Assembly (NCBI GenBank): GCA_022824185.1
Contig: JAJEAU010000010.1
Location: 186,001 to 250,000 of the forward strand
Direction of reading: 5' to 3'
Length of the DNA: 64,000 nt
Source of the DNA: Dehalococcoidia bacterium
GTDB taxonomy: Bacteria > Chloroflexota > Dehalococcoidia > Lucifugimonadales > Lucifugimonadaceae
Below, piece by piece: positions 57,751 to 64,000 of the stretch. Within the stretch, counting starts at the first letter, position 1. Each line of letters opens with the position of its first letter. Position numbers and translations under genes: made by a program. The notes beneath the pieces were generated by a model. That model had not been told where the DNA came from. It worked only from the letters and a program-made list of their open reading frames with translations, and did no database searches.

Positions 57751-59958
57751 TTATTGGGCCAGCTCGATGTCCCAAAGGTTGTTGATACCGCTCGCCGCAG
57801 CTCGGTCCTGTGGCCAAGATGCGATCTTGTTGCGGTTCCAGAACCAGTCTTGCGGGACTGCCACGATACCGGGCTGCAGGTTCCAGTAGTAGACGTACTG
57901 CAGGTAACGGTTCGCGAAGTCGGTCGCCTCAGCGGTGTCCGCTGCGGTCGCCATGCCTTGGTAGAGCTCCAAGATCTTCGGCGACTCAAACGCACAGCTA
58001 AATCCACCGCGCGTCAACGATGTCTGGACTAGGCCCTTGGGGAAGTGCCACGGGTTCGACTCTCGACCCTTGTCACAGGAGGTCACGAACGGGTGAACGT
58101 TCGATCGGCCAACGACTGTCGGTCGGAAGGTGACGTATGTGAACTTCAGCGAGAACGTCGACAATCCAATGTCGGCCCAGTAACCAGCGACTGCGTCAGA
58201 GACTTCACCGGTCACGGAAGCGCCACCACCAAGCTCAGGGCCAGCGTAGACGGAAACCTCGAAGCGGTGGTCGCCAAGGATGTCGGATTCCACGTTGGTC
58301 TTGCGCCAGTCTGGATTTTGCGCCTTGATCAGTTGGACCGCCTTGACGGGGTCATAGTCGTAGGTGCAAGGGCCAGTGCCAGCAGGGGCATCCGCGGTGT
58401 AGTCACCACCCGGCTCCTGTGTGCACTGCACTGTCGGGAAGTTCGGGTGCGATGAAGCAAAGTACTCAACGTCCACGATTGAACCGAGACCAGCCAACAA
58501 CGACTGGTTCACTGCTTCGCGGTCGATCGCGATCGCCAAAGCTTGTCGAACCTGCCGTGCTTGCTCCATGTCGTCGTCACCGTGCAGGCCGGGGCTACCG
58601 ATCCATGCATGGTCGTGCTGGAACGGACCACCACTCGCGGGAGACGGAAGCGGTTCACCAGTGAGAGCGTGAGTCGTTTCCCAGAGGTTACCTGAGAAGA
58701 AAATACCCAGCTGGACTGAACCACCGGTACCTGATTGACCCCAGTTGGAGGAGTCGACCATCAGGTTGGCTGCGTCTTTAGGCTCGAGCTGAGCTGTGTC
58801 GATCTGACCAGTGCGCAATAGCGTTGCACGGTTGGTCGGGTCACCCGCACGCACCATGATTACCGTCGGTGCTTTCGGTGAGAACAACCAGTGATCGTTA
58901 TCCGCTGTCAGAACGATGCGGTCATCCGGAATCCAAGTGTCCACTAGGTAGGGACCGCTGGCGACGATGGTGTCGCGGACGAACTCTTCGCCTTCTTCCT
59001 CAAATGCTGCCTTGGAGAGAACGGGGAAGGCTTGACCGGACTGGTTGACGTAGTCGTCTTTCCAGGTACCGTCAAACGATTTGAAATCCCACTCAACTGT
59101 GTTCTCGTCGACAACGCGCCACTCGCCCCAAAGACCGGCAAAGTCACCAGCCTGACCGTGAATCGAGGTCGGGTTCGTAGCGTTGTTGGCGTCGTTCATG
59201 CTCCAAGCAACGTCTTCCGCCGTCAACATGCCGTAGCTCTTGTCTTTCGTGCGGAACTCGATGCCCTCTTGGATCGTCACGCTACCAACGGTCAAGTCAT
59301 CGTTGACCGACCAGGTAGTTGCCACCCAAGGAACTTCCTCGTCACTGGGACCGCGGCGGAACAGAGTCTCCGCAACTCCCCAGTTCTTCAGTGCGTCAGA
59401 TGCCTGGTTGGCGTTTCGCCCGACCTGCTGACCAATGTCAGCAGAACCGATAACGACTGCGCCTGCCTCGGTCTCGGGATCCGGTGCGCCGATCGTGCCG
59501 ATCAAACTCGCGGTCGCGGTAGGCTCGGGAGCCATTACCTGGACCTCTTTGATGACCTCGACTTCGACTTCCTTCTCGACCACCACCTCTACTTCTTTCT
59601 CAACCACGACCGTCTGGACGACTGTCTCGCCAGCTACCTGGACTTCACGTTCGACGACGACCGTCTGGACCACCGTCTCGCCAGCTACCTGGACTTCCTT
59701 CTCAACGACGACCGTCTGAATCTCGGTTACCGGAACCTCGACTTCGCGTTCGACGACAACAGTCTGGACCACGGTTTCACCCGCAACCTCGACTTCGCGT
59801 TCGACGACGACCGTCTGAACCACTGTCTCGCCCTGAACCTGAACTTCGCGTTCGACGACGACCGTTTGGACCACCGTCTCGCCGCAGGCCCACGCTGCCA
59901 GCGCGGCTAAGGCTACCGCTCCAGCAAGCAAGAACTTCCTGCTATTTTTCATCTTCAA
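57751..59958 (-). CDS. ABC transporter substrate-binding lipoprotein (peptide/nickel SBP_bac_5-like) with N-terminal VVVEREV repeat spacer
   Basis: KFLLAGAVALAALAAWACGE lipobox; repeated GETVVQTVVVEREVEVA; SBP body including IEFRTKDKSYGMLTAEDVAWSMNDA. Confidence 0.9.
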   Translation of the reverse strand: MKMKNSRKFLLAGAVALAALAAWACGETVVQTVVVEREVQVQGETVVQTVVVEREVEVAGETVVQTVVVEREVEVPVTEIQTVVVEKEVQVAGETVVQTVVVEREVQVAGETVVQTVVVEKEVEVVVEKEVEVEVIKEVQVMAPEPTATASLIGTIGAPDPETEAGAVVIGSADIGQQVGRNANQASDALKNWGVAETLFRRGPSDEEVPWVATTWSVNDDLTVGSVTIQEGIEFRTKDKSYGMLTAEDVAWSMNDANNATNPTSIHGQAGDFAGLWGEWRVVDENTVEWDFKSFDGTWKDDYVNQSGQAFPVLSKAAFEEEGEEFVRDTIVASGPYLVDTWIPDDRIVLTADNDHWLFSPKAPTVIMVRAGDPTNRATLLRTGQIDTAQLEPKDAANLMVDSSNWGQSGTGGSVQLGIFFSGNLWETTHALTGEPLPSPASGGPFQHDHAWIGSPGLHGDDDMEQARQVRQALAIAIDREAVNQSLLAGLGSIVDVEYFASSHPNFPTVQCTQEPGGDYTADAPAGTGPCTYDYDPVKAVQLIKAQNPDWRKTNVESDILGDHRFEVSVYAGPELGGGASVTGEVSDAVAGYWADIGLSTFSLKFTYVTFRPTVVGRSNVHPFVTSCDKGRESNPWHFPKGLVQTSLTRGGFSCAFESPKILELYQGMATAADTAEATDFANRYLQYVYYWNLQPGIVAVPQDWFWNRNKIASWPQDRAAASGINNLWDIELAQ
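59560..59890 (-). repeat. 18-aa (54-nt) coding repeats, EVxVxGETVVQTVVVERE type
   Basis: About five to six copies of GETVVQTVVVE(R/K)EV(E/Q)VA in the SBP N-terminus. Confidence 0.85.
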
Positions 59959-60185
59959 TACATGACCTCCATGTATGCTTCACGCAACTTGGCGCACGCG
60001 ATCGCGCGTACGACGCGAAGTCGCACCGTTGGTCTTCCAACGAACTAACGGAGAAAGTGTAAACGAATTTGCCCTTTTGTCAAAATCCGATAGCCAAAAA
60101 TGGGCGTATCTTCCCAATGGATCATCCCACAATCCCGTTACAATTTCACCCACAATCCACCTTTCGCGTACCGCCCGAACCCTAA

Positions 60186-60527
60186 ATGCCCACCAAAACC
60201 ACGATCCTCTACTGGAAAGAAGTCCCAGTTCAAGTCAAGTCCGAAAAAGACCAAACCTCCGTTTCAGTCCCGCTCGACCCCCGATTCCAAGAAGCCGCCG
60301 ACGCCATCGCGATGTTCGACGGATCATACGGCAGCGACGAATATCTCGACGCCTGGCAATGGGGTCCACCATCCGAATCCGACCTCGATCCCAGCGAAGC
60401 AGCGAACCAAATGGCCGCAAGAATCAATAAAGGCATGCCTCAAAACTTCGTCGCTCGCATCCGTGACCTCCAAAACGCTGGTAACCGAGATCCCAATCCA
60501 GGAGCAATCGACCACTGGGTAGAATAA
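60186..60527 (+). CDS. PF13769-like ('virulence factor') small protein
   Basis: TTILYWKEVPVQVKSEKDQTSVSVPLDPRFQEAADAIAMFDGSYGSDEYLDAW resembles the family consensus as remembered; no search run. Confidence 0.5.
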   Translation: MPTKTTILYWKEVPVQVKSEKDQTSVSVPLDPRFQEAADAIAMFDGSYGSDEYLDAWQWGPPSESDLDPSEAANQMAARINKGMPQNFVARIRDLQNAGNRDPNPGAIDHWVE

Positions 60528-60531
60528 ACCC

Positions 60532-61425
60532 ATGAATACGCTGACTGCTACAACTCACGAGTTGCTTCATCGCCTCGAAAACGAAGTCCTGATCTTCGAC
60601 GGCGCAACCGGCACATATCTCCAGCAACACGGCTTGGAATCTGGCGGTTGCCCGGAACTCATGAACGCCGACGCTCCCGAAACTGTCCGAGATATGGCGC
60701 ACGAGTATTTCGACGCAGGCTCCGACATCGTCCTCACAAACTCTTTCGGCGGCACCAAGTTCCGACTTCAGCATTACGAAGCCCAAGATCGCGTACAAGA
60801 GCTAAACAGACTCGCCGCCGAACACGCCAAATCCCAAGCCGGACCCAACCAATACGTCGCCGGGTCAGTCGGCCCCACCGGAGAGTTCATCGAACCTCTA
60901 GGTACCGTCAGCGAATCCGAGATGTACGACGCCTTCGCCGAACAAATCACCGCCCTTGAAGAAGGCGGTGCCGACGCCGTAATTATCGAAACCCAGATGG
61001 TCCTCGAAGAAGCCGCAATCGCCATCAAAGCCTCTCGCGAAAACACCGACCTCGTCGTCATGGCGACCATGGTCTTCGACAAAGGTCCGCGCGGCTTCTT
61101 CACCATGTGGGGCACGACGCCCGAAGACGCCGCCAAAGGCCTCCGCGAAGCTGGGGCCGACATCGTCGGATCAAACTGCGGAAACGGTATCGACAAGATG
61201 ATCGAAATCGCCGAACAAATGCGACCGGTCGTCAACTGCCCCATCATCATCCAGTCCAACGCGGGCATCCCGACATACAAAAGCGGAGAGATCATCTACC
61301 CCGAGTCTCCCGAATACATGGCCGAGCGATATAAAAAACTCGCCGAGGTCCCCGTCCAATTGCTCGGTGGCTGTTGCGGCACCACCGCAGACCACATTCG
61401 CGCACTCAAAGAAGCTGTAAAGTAA
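60532..61425 (+). CDS. Homocysteine S-methyltransferase/BHMT-like domain protein
   Basis: LIFDGATGTYLQQHGLESGGCPELMN, IVLTNSFGGTKFRL, VGSNCGNG, LLGGCCGTTADHIRAL zinc motif. Confidence 0.9.
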   Translation: MNTLTATTHELLHRLENEVLIFDGATGTYLQQHGLESGGCPELMNADAPETVRDMAHEYFDAGSDIVLTNSFGGTKFRLQHYEAQDRVQELNRLAAEHAKSQAGPNQYVAGSVGPTGEFIEPLGTVSESEMYDAFAEQITALEEGGADAVIIETQMVLEEAAIAIKASRENTDLVVMATMVFDKGPRGFFTMWGTTPEDAAKGLREAGADIVGSNCGNGIDKMIEIAEQMRPVVNCPIIIQSNAGIPTYKSGEIIYPESPEYMAERYKKLAEVPVQLLGGCCGTTADHIRALKEAVK

Positions 61426-61585
61426 CCCTCAACTAGGAGTAAGAGCCGTTACCTATTCAAAAGGAATAACTCGCGAAAACGTCATCGCCGGGCCGCTACG
61501 AACACTCGGACGCTGCATCGAATTAACCGCGATCGATCCTCACTTCCACGACATCACCGTAGGCCTTTACCTGCGCGAACGCACC

Positions 61586-62131
61586 TTGACTATCCACTCG
61601 TTCGCACAGATCGAAGGCAAAGAAGGCCGCATCCGCACGATCCGAGACCGTCTCTGCCAACTGGCTGACGTCGAACCGGTTACAGACACCCACAACCAAG
61701 CCAAACTCGTCTCCCAAGAGTTCTATGACCGCCCCCTCCGCTTCGCCTTTACCGAAGCCGTGGAGCGAGACCAACCGATCCCGACCGGCCCCATCTCCGT
61801 AAACGACACCAAATCCAAACTCGTCTTCACCGTCACTCCCGAACATTCAGACGAAGAAGGTTGGACCTACCACGTAACCGCCGAAGGCGAATTCAACCGA
61901 CCTCAAATGCGCGTCATGGCCGTAGTCGGCGGATACATGCGTTACGGCGAATGCGAACGCGTCGGCAAAGACCGAAACCGCTTCCGCTTCAAACACGGCG
62001 AACGCCTAGACCGCTTCGCACGCCTCCTCCTCCCCTACGCCCGAAACGTCAGCGCCGTAGACGACATGCTCGAACAAGCCGAACTAGCCGGCCAAATGAC
62101 AACCCAAACCCTAGGCTTCTCCAGCAACTGA
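61586..62131 (+). CDS. Hypothetical protein; frame open upstream to about 61449 without ATG
   Basis: Open frame with consistent codon usage; no family recognised. Confidence 0.55.
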   Translation: MTIHSFAQIEGKEGRIRTIRDRLCQLADVEPVTDTHNQAKLVSQEFYDRPLRFAFTEAVERDQPIPTGPISVNDTKSKLVFTVTPEHSDEEGWTYHVTAEGEFNRPQMRVMAVVGGYMRYGECERVGKDRNRFRFKHGERLDRFARLLLPYARNVSAVDDMLEQAELAGQMTTQTLGFSSN

Positions 62132-62150
62132 ATTATTCCGGCAAATGACC

Positions 62151-62260
62151 CGTCACCTTGGAGATCCAACCGTCACCCCAGCGATCTAAACGTCACCCCA
62201 GCGACATAACAATCATTCCAGCGATCCAACCGTCATTCCGGCGAAGGCCGGAATCCAACA
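62151..62260. repeat. Degenerate ~20-bp tandem repeat array ending in a palindromic unit
   Basis: CGTCACCTTGGAGATCCAAC / CGTCACCCCAGCGATCTAAA / CGTCACCCCAGCGACATAACA / ATCATTCCAGCGATCCAAC / CGTCATTCCGGCGAAGGCCGGAATCCAAC. Confidence 0.85.
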
Positions 62261-62307
62261 ACGACAATCTCTCCCGCAACTATCTCGATAAACATAAGGA
62301 GGGCCAA

Positions 62308-63366
62308 ATGCCATCCACCAAATACGCAGGAACCCTCACTTCCAGAGAGCGCACACTACGCGCCCTCCGTGGCGAACCCGTCGACCGACCTCCGGTCACA
62401 AATCCCACCAACGTCGCAACCGTCGAGCTGATGGACCTCGTCGACGCCCCCTTCCCTACCGCCAATCGCGACCCCGAGATGAACGCACGTCTCGCCGCAA
62501 CCGGATACACCCAACTCGGTTTCGACGCCATCGCTCCCTACTTCTCCATCATCCAAGAATCCTCGGCCCTCGGATGCGAGATGCAATGGGAAGGCAAAGA
62601 CAACTGGCCGACCGTCCGAATGTCCAGACCCATCTGGAAAACCGTCGACGACATAAAAATGCCCGATGGCTTCCTAGACCATCCCGACAACAGGACAATC
62701 ACCGACTCGATCCGCATCCTCAAACAGGAATTTGGCGACGAGGTAGCGATCATCGGCAAGACCATGGGCCCGTGGACGCTCGCCTATCACGTCTTCGGCG
62801 TCGAGCCGTTCCTACTCGCAACCGTCGACGACCCGCCGATGATCATGGACATGCTTCACCGCCTGAAACAGTTCACGATCGAATTCGGACAAGCACAGAT
62901 CGAAGCCGGCGCCGACGTCCTCACCGTCCCCGACCACGCCACGGGTGACCTCGTAAGCGGAGAATACTACAGACGCTTCCTCATGGACCTCCACCACGAC
63001 CTAGTCGAAGAACTCCCCGTGCCCATCATCCTGCACATCTGCGGAGCAACCGTCGACCGCATGCCCTACATCGCCACCACCGGCATGGCAGCATTCCACT
63101 TCGACTCCAAAAACGAACCCCAAGAGTCGATAGACGCGGTAGACGGAGGCATAAACCTAGTCGGCAACATCAACAACCCCGTAACCCTCTACTCAAAATC
63201 CCCCGAAGACGTCCGAGCCGAAGTCTTCCGAAACCTGGACGCCGGCGTCCAGCTAATCGCCCCCGAGTGCGCCATCCCCCTCAAAACCAAACTAGAAAAC
63301 CTCCTAGAAATCCCCAAAGCCGTAGAAGACTGGGCCGCCGAACACTGGGACTACTCCGAGAACTAG
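62308..63366 (+). CDS. Uroporphyrinogen decarboxylase-fold methyltransferase (MtaA/CmuA/HemE family)
   Basis: TSRERTLRALRGEPVDRPPV; ILHICGATVDRMPYIATTGMAAFHFDSK; ORF opens at 62158 but AAGGAGGGCCAAATG supports start 62308. Confidence 0.85.
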   Translation: MPSTKYAGTLTSRERTLRALRGEPVDRPPVTNPTNVATVELMDLVDAPFPTANRDPEMNARLAATGYTQLGFDAIAPYFSIIQESSALGCEMQWEGKDNWPTVRMSRPIWKTVDDIKMPDGFLDHPDNRTITDSIRILKQEFGDEVAIIGKTMGPWTLAYHVFGVEPFLLATVDDPPMIMDMLHRLKQFTIEFGQAQIEAGADVLTVPDHATGDLVSGEYYRRFLMDLHHDLVEELPVPIILHICGATVDRMPYIATTGMAAFHFDSKNEPQESIDAVDGGINLVGNINNPVTLYSKSPEDVRAEVFRNLDAGVQLIAPECAIPLKTKLENLLEIPKAVEDWAAEHWDYSEN

Positions 63367-63457
63367 CGCTGGTTAGTTTGTTAGAACTTCGTCCAAGTAC
63401 CCCTGTTCCAGTTTTGATAGACAAGCTTACATGTGCCGTGTCTTACGACTAAACCGT

Positions 63458-63916
63458 TTAGACCTGTGATTCGAGCTTGGGACTCGGTTTCCAACAGACA
63501 ACCTTCATCAATTCACGCACGAAACCCTCTGCACCAGCGCGGTTTCGTTCGCTGATTTCGGGATGCGAGACGTTCGCGTGATATTCGTCGTCGGGCATTT
63601 CTGGATCATCTATGATTTTGTCGGCTTTGACCTCGCAACTTTTCCTTTCCAAATAGCTGACTTCCATAACCGCCCATCCTTGAAAGTCCTGGTGCGGGTC
63701 GTTTCGAGTGCGCCATTCTGCTGCTCGTATAACAACATTCATGTCATCGTTTTGCTCAGCCAAACTCACACGATCGACTGACATTTCGCCGCGTTCCCTG
63801 ACATGGCTCAATAGCGTGTTAAATATCCGCCTGTAATGAAGCGCACTATTGAGACCACCGCCCTTTATGCTGTGGGCCACCTTTTCATCCGTGCTGACTT
63901 CATCGGGAATTTCCAT
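63458..63916 (-). CDS. Hypothetical protein
   Basis: 152-aa ORF isolated from neighbours; no motif recognised. Confidence 0.45.
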   Translation of the reverse strand: MEIPDEVSTDEKVAHSIKGGGLNSALHYRRIFNTLLSHVRERGEMSVDRVSLAEQNDDMNVVIRAAEWRTRNDPHQDFQGWAVMEVSYLERKSCEVKADKIIDDPEMPDDEYHANVSHPEISERNRAGAEGFVRELMKVVCWKPSPKLESQV

Positions 63917-64000
63917 CAGGGTACCGGTGCCCGCAGTTTTAGAGACTTAAGCAAGGTACCGAGAAACTCCTCTGAGACGTCCCCTTGTTTTTCATATTCC

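Noticed and set aside
59560-59890. CRISPR or VNTR array
   Set aside because: 54-nt units are in frame within the SBP gene and encode the VVVEREV spacer.

Overview
The 64 kb window is densely coding and bacterial. Protein features (lipoproteins, VVVEKEV-type spacer repeats, paired OmpR-type two-component genes, abundant C1 and sugar-acid catabolism genes) suggest an uncultured Chloroflexota lineage (SAR202/Dehalococcoidia-like, possibly sponge-associated); this taxonomic call is an inference. From left to right: (1) a Pho-type locus with a tandemly duplicated PstS-like lipoprotein in one reading frame plus PhoR/PhoB homologues; (2) metabolic genes (Gfo/Idh/MocA, histidine phosphatase, TPP enzyme, HAD hydrolase); (3) a co-directional set with an MpaB-like oxygenase, an MMPL exporter, a membrane protein, a cupin and a 3450-aa type I PKS. 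The PKS is read as KS-AT-DH-cMT-ER-KR-ACP-KS-AT*, where the last AT has lost its catalytic residues and the protein stops at the post-AT linker; (4) an accessory island at about 25.2-38.4 kb, next to a tRNA-Leu. It holds a 1650-aa PKD/cadherin exoprotein, a divergent one-piece histidine kinase + response regulator + winged-helix protein, a decayed second copy of that regulator's upstream region, metallopeptidase fragments, a lipoprotein sharing the exoprotein's C-terminal domain, and a nonsense-disrupted lipoprotein paralogue; (5) chromosomal-type genes (multicopper oxidase, GH32, SMP-30, dcd, SIMPL, ECF sigma/anti-sigma, lepB, comM-like, enoyl-CoA hydratase); (6) a sugar-acid catabolism/ABC transport cluster; (7) a probable corrinoid/C1 methyltransferase cluster. 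No CRISPR array, rRNA or transposase was recognised.
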